Assembly (NCBI GenBank): GCA_902475545.1
Contig: CABRZP010000003.1
Coordinates: 62,001 to 126,000, forward strand
Reading direction: 5' to 3'
From: an uncultured bacterium
GTDB lineage: Bacteria > Cyanobacteriota > Vampirovibrionia > Gastranaerophilales > Gastranaerophilaceae
Length of the DNA stretch: 64,000 nt
Position 1 is the first letter of the stretch; each line of letters begins with the position of its first letter. This document shows positions 25,012 to 33,742 of this stretch, in pieces. The position numbers and the translations under genes are program-made. The notes under the pieces were generated by a model. That model had not been told where the DNA came from and ran no database searches. It was given only the letters and a program-made list of their open reading frames with translations.

Positions 25012-26154
25012 TTAATCTTTATCTGTATGTGAAATTATTCCTGATGAGGTATTGTTATCAATATCAATTACATGCTTGATTATTGTATGTGCCATTAAAA
25101 GCAAATAAGGATTTATTTCTGTAGTTTGTGACATGTTTATATTTGCAGAAGGTTTGTCAGTTTTTGGTTTAGTATTATTTATACTAAAAGATGTTACGGT
25201 ATCTACTGTATAATGTTTTTTATCACCATCAATTCTTAATTCTAATTCTGATTTTGGAAACTTTTCACTGCATTCAATTGCTATTTGCACAGAATTAGAG
25301 GTTTCTAAAAATATTGTTGCAATTACTGTTCCATAATTTACCGTTGTAATTGTAACAGTTATTACGCTGTCACTTTCTTGATAACTATTTTCTTTTGTTT
25401 CAATTTCTAAATCAAATCCTACTCCATCTTCAAGCGGCAGCCATGGAAGGTATAACATTAAAAGAAGTTTTAATGTTTTTTGCGGATTGTTTTCTGCGGC
25501 AACAGAAATACTTGCGTTAATTAGCTTAGCCATTTCCTTCATTTGGGTTAAATCTGTAACTCCGGCTTTAGATGCTTCTGTCATATTCATTATGAGTTTT
25601 GTAAGAGCTTCTTTTCCGTTTTTTTGTAACAAAAGAGAGACATCCGCAAGATTTATCATTCCATTTGAAAGAATTTTTAAATCTTTGAGAGATGATTGAA
25701 GTTGTGATGCAAGTTGGACATTGACCATCTCTTTTGATGTCGAAAATTCTAAACCCTGAAGTTGTGCAAGAATTTGTGCTTGCATTTGCGATAACGTGTT
25801 TCTTTGTGCTGCTAACTGGTTTGCAAACATCCGGTTAAATTGTGCCTGATTCATTCCTCGTTGAAGCATATAAATCAACTCATTCATGTTTTTAGGCACT
25901 TGCAATAAATCTTTTGCATAAATTGCTCTGTCCATACTTTGGAGAGTATTTAATTGCAAATTTTGCTGAAGCTGTGAGGTTGTGTTACCTGATGCGATTT
26001 GTTGAGTATTATTTGCAATGATTTCGGCAGATTTTGGAATTTCAACAGAAGATTGAGTTGGAGCGTTAATTTTAGCTTGGGCAGCCAACATTCTTTGATG
26101 GGCACTATTTTGCCCAAAATTATTCAAAAATCTTCTGATATCTATGCCTGACAT
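25012..26154 (-). CDS. Gln/Asn-rich helical protein with a beta C-terminal domain, 380 aa
   Basis: Residues 1-170 are Gln/Asn/Ala/Met-rich helices ('MNQAQFNRMFANQLAAQRNTL', 'MQAQILAQLQG'). Residues 230-320 form a beta domain ('LMLYLPWLPLEDGVGFDLEI', 'ITVTITTVNYGTVIATIFLE', 'NSVQIAIECSEKFPKSELEL'). The second part has some resemblance to the C-terminal domain of flagellar hook-length/needle-length control proteins (FliK type), but no other flagellar gene is in the window, so this is a weak hint. Leaderless promoter just upstream. Function unassigned. Confidence 0.6.
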   Translation of the reverse strand: MSGIDIRRFLNNFGQNSAHQRMLAAQAKINAPTQSSVEIPKSAEIIANNTQQIASGNTTSQLQQNLQLNTLQSMDRAIYAKDLLQVPKNMNELIYMLQRGMNQAQFNRMFANQLAAQRNTLSQMQAQILAQLQGLEFSTSKEMVNVQLASQLQSSLKDLKILSNGMINLADVSLLLQKNGKEALTKLIMNMTEASKAGVTDLTQMKEMAKLINASISVAAENNPQKTLKLLLMLYLPWLPLEDGVGFDLEIETKENSYQESDSVITVTITTVNYGTVIATIFLETSNSVQIAIECSEKFPKSELELRIDGDKKHYTVDTVTSFSINNTKPKTDKPSANINMSQTTEINPYLLLMAHTIIKHVIDIDNNTSSGIISHTDKD

Positions 26155-26160
26155 ACAACT

Positions 26161-26189
26161 AATTTAACTGATTTTTTTAATAAAATCAA
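26161..26189 (-). promoter_or_regulatory. Promoter of the 25012-26154 gene, leaderless
   Basis: Minus strand TTGATT, 17-nt spacer, TAAATT, then AGTTGT and the ATG at 26154. No AGGAG-like site is present. This is one of the cleaner examples of a start codon placed at the expected transcription start. Confidence 0.65.
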
Positions 26190-26200
26190 TATTTATAACT

Positions 26201-27181
26201 TTAGCCTTCAATTGGCATGTATGATTGAGGATAGTTGTAATCTTCAAGAAATCCTAAGTTTTTATACAATCTCAATGCCTGTAAATTATTAGTTTCTGTA
26301 GTTGTATTTATTTCGGAAATAGCACTATTGTAACTGTCAATTTCTTCAAAAATAACATCCATTGAGTGTTTTAGCATAATTGTTGATAAACCTTTACTCT
26401 GATGTTCTTGTTTAATCCCTACTAACGGAATATTAACAATAGTTCCGCCTGTAAGGTTCATAAAACAAAAACCAACAGGTTCATCGTTATATAGCAATAT
26501 GCTTGTTGCTTTTGGCATAAATTCAGCATAAACATCTTTAACAATTTTTGTAATAATATCTCTTGTGCCTTCAATAGACTTAAATCTCGGATCAAATAAG
26601 GCATCAGAGCTGTCATTGAATGATTCTTGAATTACATTTACAGCAGCTTCAAAATATTTGTCATTCCAAGAGACAACTCTGTAATCTTCAGGAAGTTTTA
26701 CTACTCGGGCTCTTGAAAATAGTTCTCTTGACGGAGTTCCTTTCATTAGAAATCTCAACACTTCAATTCCAACAAATTTAAAACCAAGTTTTGCAATTAC
26801 ACTAATTAGAGATTTTTGTTCTCCTAACATTGGGTAGCAAACAATCTTTTCTCTTCTTAAATTTTGGGTTATGTCGATAAATTTTGTTAATAAATCTTTT
26901 GCACAATCCAGTAAAATATCTTTATTTTTGGTATGTATAATATTTAGTTCAATGGCTTCAGATATTGCGGTTGTGTATACCAAAAATCCAACAATATTTT
27001 CTTCTTCATCCTGAGCTATAACACATTTTATCAAATCCTTATCTATAGCCTCAAGAAATCCGTCATAATCAAGAGGTTCTAATTCAAAGTTATATTCGGT
27101 TTTAGCTTTATTCTTGAAATCTTCGTACAGATTTCTAAGTTTATCATAATTACTTGCAGTTAAAATTCGTGTATTATACAT
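26201..27181 (-). CDS. Tandem GNAT acetyltransferase
   Basis: 326 residues holding two GNAT folds. The first (about 1-145) is degenerate but ends in 'SVIAKLGFKFVGIEVLRFLMKG'. The second (about 165-326) has an acetyl-CoA loop 'VGIKQEHQSKGLSTIMLKHSM' and the C-terminal 'TNNLQALRLYKNLGFLEDYNY'. Tandem GNATs often have only one active half, here probably the second. AAGGAG precedes the ATG, and the gene starts 9 bp after ribBA ends, so it may be cotranscribed with the riboflavin genes. Substrate unknown. Confidence 0.8.
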   Translation of the reverse strand: MYNTRILTASNYDKLRNLYEDFKNKAKTEYNFELEPLDYDGFLEAIDKDLIKCVIAQDEEENIVGFLVYTTAISEAIELNIIHTKNKDILLDCAKDLLTKFIDITQNLRREKIVCYPMLGEQKSLISVIAKLGFKFVGIEVLRFLMKGTPSRELFSRARVVKLPEDYRVVSWNDKYFEAAVNVIQESFNDSSDALFDPRFKSIEGTRDIITKIVKDVYAEFMPKATSILLYNDEPVGFCFMNLTGGTIVNIPLVGIKQEHQSKGLSTIMLKHSMDVIFEEIDSYNSAISEINTTTETNNLQALRLYKNLGFLEDYNYPQSYMPIEG

Positions 27182-27190
27182 GATTGCTCC

Positions 27191-28405
27191 TTATAAAAAG
27201 TGATGCATTTTTTCTTTTTTTGTATCTAAATATCTTTGATTGTAAGGTGTAATTTCAGATGATAATTTCACAATATCATTAACTTTCAGTCCGTAACCTT
27301 CCAATCCGATAATTTTTTTAGGATTATTTGTCATTAAATTGAAGTTTGTATATCCCAAATCGACAAGAATTTGAGCTCCAGTGCCATAATCTCTTAAATC
27401 TGATTTGAATCCTAGTGAAAGATTTGCTTCAATAGTATCCTGCCCTTCTTCCTGAAGTTTGTAAGCTTTGATTTTATTACACAAACCAATTCCTCTGCCT
27501 TCGTGATCTGTAAGATATACAACCGCACCTTTTCCGTATTCGTTTAAATACTTAAGTGCGTTAAACAATTGAGAATTACAGTCACATTTCAAAGAATGAA
27601 AAACATCGCCTGTTAAACACATACTATGAACTCTTACAGCCGGAATTTTGTCAGAACCGTCGTCTTTAACAAGTGCAACATGTTCAGTTCCATTAATTTG
27701 GTTTTTGTATGCATACAGTTTAAATTCACCATAAGGTGTTGGCAGCATTGTTTCAGCTTCACGGGTTACAAGTTTTTCAGATTTGAGTCTATAGGCAATT
27801 AATTCCGCAACAGAAATAAATTTCATGTTATGTTCGTCAGCAAATTGTCTTAAATAATCTCTTCTTCCCATGTGCCCGTCAGGAGCCATAACTTCACACA
27901 TTACACCTGCCGGTCTGTGTCCGCAGAGTTTTGCTAAATCAACGACAGCTTCGGTATGTCCTGTACGTTCTAATACTCCGCCCTTTCTGGCAACGCAAGG
28001 GAATAAGTGTCCCGGACGTCTCAGGTCTGATGGTTGAGCATCTCGTGCAGTTGCAACTTCAACGGTTTTTGCTCTGTCATAAGCTGAAATTCCTGTTGTT
28101 ACACCATATTTTTCTGCTGCGTCGATACTTACAGTAAATGCTGTTTTCATACCTTCACTATTTTGGTCTACCATTTGAGGCAAATCCAATTGTTCTGCGA
28201 TTTCACTTGATATTGCAAGACATATTAACCCTTTGACTTCAGATGCCAGAAAATTTATTAATTCAGGTGTAACTTTTTCTGCTGAAATTATTACGTCACC
28301 TTCGTTTTCTCTATCTTCATCATCTGCCACAATAATAGGTTTTCCTTGTGCAAAATCTTGCAAAGCGTCTTCTATACTATCAAATTTAAATTGTCTATCT
28401 TCCAT
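27191..28405 (-). CDS. ribBA: Bifunctional DHBP synthase / GTP cyclohydrolase II
   Basis: 404 residues. The N-terminal half (about 1-205) is 3,4-dihydroxy-2-butanone-4-phosphate synthase, with the acidic loop DDEDRENEGD and RPGHLFPCVARKGGVLERTGHTEA. The C-terminal half is GTP cyclohydrolase II, with zinc Cys residues in SMCLTGDVFHSLKCDCNSQL and the catalytic block DHEGRGIGLCNKIKAYKLQ. Together they supply both precursors of lumazine and riboflavin. Its ATG overlaps the stop of riboflavin synthase as TAATG, so translation is coupled. ribD and ribH are not in the window. Confidence 0.96.
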   Translation of the reverse strand: MEDRQFKFDSIEDALQDFAQGKPIIVADDEDRENEGDVIISAEKVTPELINFLASEVKGLICLAISSEIAEQLDLPQMVDQNSEGMKTAFTVSIDAAEKYGVTTGISAYDRAKTVEVATARDAQPSDLRRPGHLFPCVARKGGVLERTGHTEAVVDLAKLCGHRPAGVMCEVMAPDGHMGRRDYLRQFADEHNMKFISVAELIAYRLKSEKLVTREAETMLPTPYGEFKLYAYKNQINGTEHVALVKDDGSDKIPAVRVHSMCLTGDVFHSLKCDCNSQLFNALKYLNEYGKGAVVYLTDHEGRGIGLCNKIKAYKLQEEGQDTIEANLSLGFKSDLRDYGTGAQILVDLGYTNFNLMTNNPKKIIGLEGYGLKVNDIVKLSSEITPYNQRYLDTKKEKMHHFL

Positions 28406-29049
28406 TATACAAATCCATTCTCTTGTAAAAAACTCATACTAAGTTGGCTTTCTTTATTATCATTCGCAGATAAAAATTTTTCAACATATTTGCCTAAAAT
28501 ATCAGTTTCTATATTTACAAAATCCCCAATTTTTAGAATTTTTAGGTTAGTATTTTCAAATGTATGAGGAATAACCGCAACCTCAAATATATTATTGTAA
28601 GTTTTTGCTATAGTTAAACTTATACCGTTTACAGTTATTGAACCTTTATGAACAATATATTTCTGCTGATTTTCAGGTAGTTCAAATGTAAGATTGTAAA
28701 AATCAGTTAATTGTTCTTTAGCAATAAGTTTTCCTTTGCAATCTACATGACCAGAAACAATATGTCCACCAAGACGTGAAGTTGGAGTTAATGCTCTTTC
28801 CAAATTTACATAATCATCTTTTTTTAAATTTAAAAATGTAGTAACAGAAAGAGTTTCATCACTTACTCTTGCAGTAAAGCTATCATTTGTACGTTCAGTA
28901 ACAGTATCACAAACTCCGTTAATTGAAATACTATCACCTATATTAGTTCCATCAAGAACTGTATTACAGCTCACAACAATAGTTGCCCCATTTGATGTTT
29001 TAGAAAATGATTTAACTTTCCCGATTTCTTCAATGATACCCGTAAACAT
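28405..29049 (-). CDS. ribE: Riboflavin synthase, alpha subunit
   Basis: 214 residues made of two lumazine-binding domains: the first starts MFTGIIEEIGKV and the second near residue 98 (LGGHIVSGHVDCKGKL). Family hallmarks are present: SISINGVCDTVT, F-x-A-x-V-S-x-E-T, GSITVNGISLT, ALTPTSRLGGH, and VNIETDILGKYVEKF near the C-terminus. The enzyme dismutates two 6,7-dimethyl-8-ribityllumazines into riboflavin. It heads the ribE-ribBA-GNAT unit. No Shine-Dalgarno site; TATGAT ends 11 nt before the ATG, so any leader is very short. No FMN riboswitch was found upstream. Confidence 0.95.
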   Translation of the reverse strand: MFTGIIEEIGKVKSFSKTSNGATIVVSCNTVLDGTNIGDSISINGVCDTVTERTNDSFTARVSDETLSVTTFLNLKKDDYVNLERALTPTSRLGGHIVSGHVDCKGKLIAKEQLTDFYNLTFELPENQQKYIVHKGSITVNGISLTIAKTYNNIFEVAVIPHTFENTNLKILKIGDFVNIETDILGKYVEKFLSANDNKESQLSMSFLQENGFV

Positions 29050-29157
29050 AAATATAGCTTATCATATTTTTATTTTAATTGATACAAAAATGACGAAACT
29101 TTTACATAAATAATATTATCCACAGGATAATCAAAGAAAGGTTCGGAAACGTAGTTT

Positions 29158-29498
29158 CTGATAACTCGTATCATTTGTTCAGCGTTTTTCTCTTTTACTC
29201 GCAATAAAGCGTATAGCGAGCAGAGGGCGAACGCTCAAGGCGTTGAGCCTTGACGGTAGTCCCGTTTAATGCGAGCTAACAAGCGGAGAAAGAAATGAAG
29301 AAACAGAATTTATTTTAAAAAGAATCTTTCTTTGTTCACTTTTTTAACTTGGTTACTCGCATTAAACGGCATTGCAGTCAGGGCTCAACACCCTGCCTTT
29401 CAGCCTCTGCTCGTAATCCGCTTTTTGATTGCGATGCAAAAAGAAAAAGTAGAACCGAAAAAGAAAAACACGCTTGATTAAATGGCTCGAGTTATCAG
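29158..29498 (-). repeat. 341-bp imperfect inverted-repeat element (MITE-like or giant hairpin)
   Basis: The 573-bp gap 29050-29622 holds no gene. Its bulk is an element bounded by perfect 11-bp inverted ends, CTGATAACTCG (29158-29168) and CGAGTTATCAG (29488-29498). The inner arms (about 29192-29275 and 29356-29443) are diverged reverse complements: for example GTTTAATGCGAG pairs with CTCGCATTAAAC, and GTTGAGCCTTGAC with GTCAGGGCTCAAC. About 80 bp lies between them. The arms are more GC-rich than their surroundings and contain no open frame. This could be a non-autonomous transposable element, or a transcribed long hairpin; the strand is arbitrary. Confidence 0.75.
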
Positions 29499-29564
29499 GG
29501 GATTCCCCTGAACCCCCTCTATTGAAATATCGGTTTGATATTTACCCCTAATATTATTTATGGA

Positions 29565-29596
29565 AAAGCAGGAGATAATAAATTATCTCCTGCTTT
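29565..29596 (-). terminator. groESL operon terminator
   Basis: A perfect 14-bp stem (29565-29578 with 29583-29596) around a 4-nt loop, 26 bp past the groL stop codon. On the minus strand the stem ends in TTTT. Strong and well placed. Confidence 0.88.
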
Positions 29597-29622
29597 CAAT
29601 TTGTTTAGAATTATGTTTGTTA

Positions 29623-31272
29623 TTACATCATTCCCATTCCGCCCATGCCTGCCATTGCTGACATATCAGGGGTTGAAGATTTTTCTTCAGGAATATCAAC
29701 TACTGCAGCTTCTGTAGTTAATAACATTGACCCAACAGATGCAGCGTTGATTAGAGCTGATCTGGTAACCTTTGCAGGGTCAACAATACCTGCTTGGAAC
29801 ATATCAACATATTTGCTGTTCAATGCATCGTAACCATAAGCACCGTCTTTTTCTAATACACAGTCAACTACAACATCAGCTTTAGCACCTGCGTTACGAG
29901 CGATTGCTCTTAAAGGTACATCTAATGCTGCTGTCAAAATTTTGAAGCCAACTTTTTCGTCATCAGATTCAAATTCGATTGAATCTAATTTTTTATTAAG
30001 TTCTTGTTGAACTCTTAATAAAGCAACACCACCTCCAGGAACAATACCTTCTTCGTTAGCTGCTCTTGTAGCATTTAATGCATCTTCAATTCTTAATTTA
30101 CGTTCTTTTAATTCAACTTCTGATGCGGCACCAACTTCGATCAACGCAACTCCGCCTGAAAGTTTTGCAATACGTTCATTGTATTTTTCTTTATCATATT
30201 CAGAATCAGAAGCTTCTATTTGTTTCTTGATGAGTCTTATACGTTCTGCTACAGCGTCTTTTGTTTCATCGCCAACAACAATAGTTGTTTCGTCTTTTGT
30301 AACAGTAACACGTTTTGCTTTACCCATCATTTGGGTTGTAACGTTTTCCAATTTGATACCAAGTTCTTCTGTAAACATTTCGCCGCCTGTTAAGATAGCG
30401 ATATCTTCAAGCATTGCTTTTCTTCTGTCACCGAATCCAGGAGCTTTAACTGCAACCGCTCTTAAAACTTTTCTCATTGTGTTAACAACTAATGTTGCAA
30501 GAGCTTCACCTTCAATATCTTCAGCGATAATCAATAAAGAACGTCCGTCACGTGCAACTTGTTCCAAAACCGGAACCAAATCAGCAATTAAGTTGATTTT
30601 TTTGTTAACACATAGTACATAAGCGTCTTCCAAAACAGCTTCCATTCTTTCAGGATCAGTTACGAAGTATGGAGAGATATAACCTTTATCAAACTGCATA
30701 CCTTCAACAACTTTAAGGGTTGTTTCAGAAGATTTAGATTCTTCGATTGTGATAACACCATCGTTACCAACTTTTTCCATTGCGTTTGCAATTCTATCAC
30801 CGATTTCTCTGTTGTTACCTGCTGAAATAGCTGCAACTTGAGCAATTTCTTCTTTTGTATTAACAGGACGAGCCATAGATTTAATTTTTTCTACAGCAGC
30901 TTCAACAGCTTTATCAATACCACGTTTCATAGACATTGGATTTGCACCTGCTGTTAGGTTTTTTAAACCTTCACGAACAATTGCTTGAGCTAAAACAGAA
31001 GCTGTTGTTGTACCATCACCGGCAACATCATTTGTTTTAGATGAAACTTCTTTTAATAATTGTGCACCTGAATTTTCAAGAGCATCTTTTAATTCAATTT
31101 CTTTTGCAATTGTAACACCGTCGTTAACAATTTGAGGAGCTCCGAATTTTTTAGTCAAAATAACGTTTCTTCCTTTTGGTCCTAATGTAACTTTTACGGC
31201 GTCAGCAACTGCATCAATTCCTTTTAGAAGAGCTTTTCTTGCTTCTTCATCAAAAATAATACGTTTTGCCAT
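29623..31272 (-). CDS. groL: Chaperonin GroEL (60 kDa)
   Basis: 549 residues, full length: it opens MAKRIIFDEEARKALLKG, contains VTLGPKGRNV and the ATP-site block NDVAGDGTTTASVLAQAI, and ends in the GGM repeat (GMGGMGMM). It forms the double-ring folding chamber with GroES. AGGAG precedes the ATG. It follows groES on the same strand but 114 bp of repeat-containing sequence separates them, more than usual for this operon. Confidence 0.98.
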   Translation of the reverse strand: MAKRIIFDEEARKALLKGIDAVADAVKVTLGPKGRNVILTKKFGAPQIVNDGVTIAKEIELKDALENSGAQLLKEVSSKTNDVAGDGTTTASVLAQAIVREGLKNLTAGANPMSMKRGIDKAVEAAVEKIKSMARPVNTKEEIAQVAAISAGNNREIGDRIANAMEKVGNDGVITIEESKSSETTLKVVEGMQFDKGYISPYFVTDPERMEAVLEDAYVLCVNKKINLIADLVPVLEQVARDGRSLLIIAEDIEGEALATLVVNTMRKVLRAVAVKAPGFGDRRKAMLEDIAILTGGEMFTEELGIKLENVTTQMMGKAKRVTVTKDETTIVVGDETKDAVAERIRLIKKQIEASDSEYDKEKYNERIAKLSGGVALIEVGAASEVELKERKLRIEDALNATRAANEEGIVPGGGVALLRVQQELNKKLDSIEFESDDEKVGFKILTAALDVPLRAIARNAGAKADVVVDCVLEKDGAYGYDALNSKYVDMFQAGIVDPAKVTRSALINAASVGSMLLTTEAAVVDIPEEKSSTPDMSAMAGMGGMGMM

Positions 31273-31301
31273 TTTATATCTCCTTTTAAATATTGATTTT
31301 C

Positions 31302-31377
31302 GTTATCCTGAACCGAATTCAGGATCTCTTATAAATTGAATCAAAATTTTAAGATTCTGAAATAAATTCAGAATGAC
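31302..31377 (-). repeat. Dispersed double-hairpin repeat between groES and groL
   Basis: Two hairpins back to back, ATCCTGAA/TTCAGGAT and ATTCTGAA/TTCAGAAT, framed by GTTATCCTGAA at one end and TTCAGAATGAC at the other, 76 bp. The same design (GTCATTCC...GGAATCT ... CCCTGAA...TTCAGGGTGAC) occurs at 61782-61843. This is a REP-like family. Transcribed inside the groESL operon, it could change the groES/groL mRNA ratio. Confidence 0.75.
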
Positions 31378-31386
31378 AAATTTTGA

Positions 31387-31671
31387 TTACTCTATTACTG
31401 CTAATGCATCTTTGATTGATAAGATTTTGTATTCAACACCATCAACTTTAACATCTGTTCCTGAATATTTAGCATAAAGGATTGTGTCCCCAACTTTAAC
31501 ATCCATAGGTTCTCTTTCGCCTTTGTCGTTAAGTTTACCTAAACCAACAGCAACAACTTCACCTCTTTGAGGTTTTTCTTTTGCACTATCAGGAATAAAA
31601 ATTCCACCTGAAGTTTGTTCTGTTTCTTCTACAACTTTAATAACGATTCTTTCGCCTAACGGTTTAATCAT
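31387..31671 (-). CDS. groES: Co-chaperonin GroES
   Basis: 94 residues. It begins MIKPLGERIVIKVVEETEQTSGGIFIPDSAKEKPQRGEV, including the mobile loop that contacts GroEL, and ends in a typical beta-barrel strand pattern (DTILYAKYSGTDVKVDGVEYKIL). AGAGGAGG precedes the ATG, the strongest ribosome site in this region. No CIRCE (TTAGCACTC-N9-GAGTGCTAA) element was found in the 89 bp upstream, so HrcA control is not supported. Confidence 0.97.
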   Translation of the reverse strand: MIKPLGERIVIKVVEETEQTSGGIFIPDSAKEKPQRGEVVAVGLGKLNDKGEREPMDVKVGDTILYAKYSGTDVKVDGVEYKILSIKDALAVIE

Positions 31672-31760
31672 AATAGCCTCCTCTTTTACTACTTACATTA
31701 CATTTATATAACAAATTTGTTTAAAATTTGAGAACCTTAAGGAAATTTTAATAATTTAAA

Positions 31761-32408
31761 TTAATGATTTTGTTGCTCTTTGATAATTTCTATTTCAGCC
31801 TTAAGTTTATTAAGCTCACATCTCACAGGATCTGGAATTCTATTGTGCATCAAATTGCTTTTGCAATCTGTAATGGCTCGATGCACAACTCGTCCGGGAA
31901 TACCTACAACTGTAGAATCAGCAGGAACATCTTCAATCACAACTGAACCAGCCCCAATTCTAACATTGTCGGAAATTGTAATATTCCCCAAAACTTTCGC
32001 CCCTGCACCAACAATTACATTATTTCCAAGAGTCGGATGACGCTTACCGGATTCTTTACCTGTTCCGCCAAGAGTCACTTGCTGGTATATAAGTACATCA
32101 TCTCCAACAACCGTGGTTTCTCCAATTACAACCCCCTCACCATGGTCTATAAAAAAACGTCTGCCAATACGTGCCCCGGGGTGAATTTCAATTCCTGTAA
32201 TAATCCTTGTTATGTATGAAATTATTCGAGGGAATAACGGGATATTCCATTTATACAGTCTATGTGCAAAACGATATGCAATAAGTGCATGCAACCCCGG
32301 ATAACAAAGAATAACTTCTAATAAATTCTTTGCTGCCGGATCGTTGTCATAAATTACTTTTATGTCTTCGTGTACTTTGGATATTCCGCGTTTTATAACA
32401 CTAAGCAT
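31761..32408 (-). CDS. cysE: Serine O-acetyltransferase
   Basis: CysE acetylates L-serine with acetyl-CoA for cysteine synthesis. 215 residues: a short helical N-terminus, then left-handed beta-helix hexapeptide repeats. Visible motifs are IHPGARIGRRFFIDHGEGVVIGETTVVGDDVLIYQQVTLGG (with the catalytic His in IDHGEG), GKRHPTLGNNVIVGAGAKVLG and GIPGRVV. It is the short form found outside enterobacteria. It starts 9 bp after tyrS, so both share a transcript; the only ribosome-site candidate is AAGG about 14 nt before the ATG. Confidence 0.95.
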   Translation of the reverse strand: MLSVIKRGISKVHEDIKVIYDNDPAAKNLLEVILCYPGLHALIAYRFAHRLYKWNIPLFPRIISYITRIITGIEIHPGARIGRRFFIDHGEGVVIGETTVVGDDVLIYQQVTLGGTGKESGKRHPTLGNNVIVGAGAKVLGNITISDNVRIGAGSVVIEDVPADSTVVGIPGRVVHRAITDCKSNLMHNRIPDPVRCELNKLKAEIEIIKEQQNH

Positions 32409-32417
32409 TATAATAAA

Positions 32418-33641
32418 TTACCTTACTAATTTTGCAAATTTACGTTTGCCTGCCTGTAATACTACACTATCATCAAATGAAACGGTATAAGACAGGTCAG
32501 CAATTTTTTCGCCTTCAATTTTAACTCCGCCGCCTTGAATTAAGCGTTTAGCTTCACCTCGACTTGCTGCAAAATTTAATTCTGTTAACAGGTCGAGAAT
32601 ATTTTTACCCTGTTCAACTTTTACTTCTTGAATATCTTCAGGAATACCTTTATTTGAAACAACATTGATAAATTCTTCCTGAGCTTTATCTGCTCCGTCT
32701 TTTCCGTGATATTCTTCAGTAATTGTATGTGCTAATTGCATTTTAATATTTCTTGGATTTATAGAACCATCTGCAATTTGTCTGTCATAAGTTTCCAATT
32801 CATCTTTTGTGGCATCTGTCAATAAGCTATAGTAACGGGTAATCATATTATCCGGAATACTCATTAGTTTGCCAAACATATCTTTAGCACTGTCAGTTAG
32901 AGAGATGCAATGTTCAGGATAAGATTTTGACATTTTTACAACACCGTCAGTACCTTCAAGTAAAGGTAACAACATTACCAATTGCGGATATTTTTTACCG
33001 TAAGCAGATTGTATATCACGACCCAAAAGAGTGTTAAATCTTTGGTCTGTACCGCCAAGTTCAATATCAGCATCAATTGCTACAGAATCATAAGCCTGCA
33101 TCAACGGGTAGAAAAATTCTACAATAGATATTGGTTTACCATCTGCATATCTTTTAGCAAAGTCATCTCTTGTCATCATTTGAGCAACTGTAATTTGTGC
33201 AGATAATTTTAAAAGTTCAGTAAAGCTCATTTTATGGAGCCAATCTGCATTATTTACAACTTCGGCTTCTGAAACATCTAAAACTTTAGACATTTGTTCA
33301 AAATATGTTTTTGCATTTTCCTCAACCTGTTCTTTTGTTAAAGCTGGACGAGTTTCTGATTTTCCTGAAGGGTCACCAACCATTGCAGTTGCTCCGCCAA
33401 CAAGAAGTACAATTTTATGTCCTAAAGCTTGGAACTCTTTTAATTTTCTCATTACAACAGTATGTCCAAGATGCAAATCCGGTCTTGTCGGATCCATTCC
33501 CAGTTTTATACGAAGCGGAGTTTTTGTATCTGATGCGTACTGCAATTTTACCGCTAATTCTTCAATTCCACCAGGTAATACTTCTGCGTTTCTTGCAAGA
33601 TGTTTTGCCTGATTTATAAATTCTTCTTTAATATCTACCAT
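32418..33641 (-). CDS. tyrS: Tyrosyl-tRNA synthetase
   Basis: 407 residues. Class I signatures are HIGH-like DLHLGHTVV (about 55-63) and KMSKSYPEHC (about 236-245). The tyrosine pocket region 'FFYPLMQAYDSVAIDADIELGGTDQRFN' is typical, and an S4-type RNA-binding domain forms the C-terminus (about 343-407, SRGEAKRLIQGGGVKIEG). AGGAG precedes the ATG. It heads a two-gene unit with cysE. No T-box leader is visible in the about 100 bp upstream. Confidence 0.97.
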   Translation of the reverse strand: MVDIKEEFINQAKHLARNAEVLPGGIEELAVKLQYASDTKTPLRIKLGMDPTRPDLHLGHTVVMRKLKEFQALGHKIVLLVGGATAMVGDPSGKSETRPALTKEQVEENAKTYFEQMSKVLDVSEAEVVNNADWLHKMSFTELLKLSAQITVAQMMTRDDFAKRYADGKPISIVEFFYPLMQAYDSVAIDADIELGGTDQRFNTLLGRDIQSAYGKKYPQLVMLLPLLEGTDGVVKMSKSYPEHCISLTDSAKDMFGKLMSIPDNMITRYYSLLTDATKDELETYDRQIADGSINPRNIKMQLAHTITEEYHGKDGADKAQEEFINVVSNKGIPEDIQEVKVEQGKNILDLLTELNFAASRGEAKRLIQGGGVKIEGEKIADLSYTVSFDDSVVLQAGKRKFAKLVR

Positions 33642-33742
33642 AATCTTTCTCCTTAAATATAAATATTATTTAAAATTATAGCAAAAAAATATTTTTACGG
33701 ATTTTGTATTATAAATAACAAGATAGTAAAGGGTATAAAATA

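Noticed and set aside
29050..29157. FMN riboswitch upstream of the riboflavin genes
   Set aside because: None of the conserved RFN blocks could be found in the region preceding ribE.
30179..30622. A 147-codon open frame on the plus strand opposite groL
   Set aside because: It is antisense to a well-conserved GroEL region and reflects groL codon bias; its product is a hydrophobic Ser-rich string with no ribosome site.
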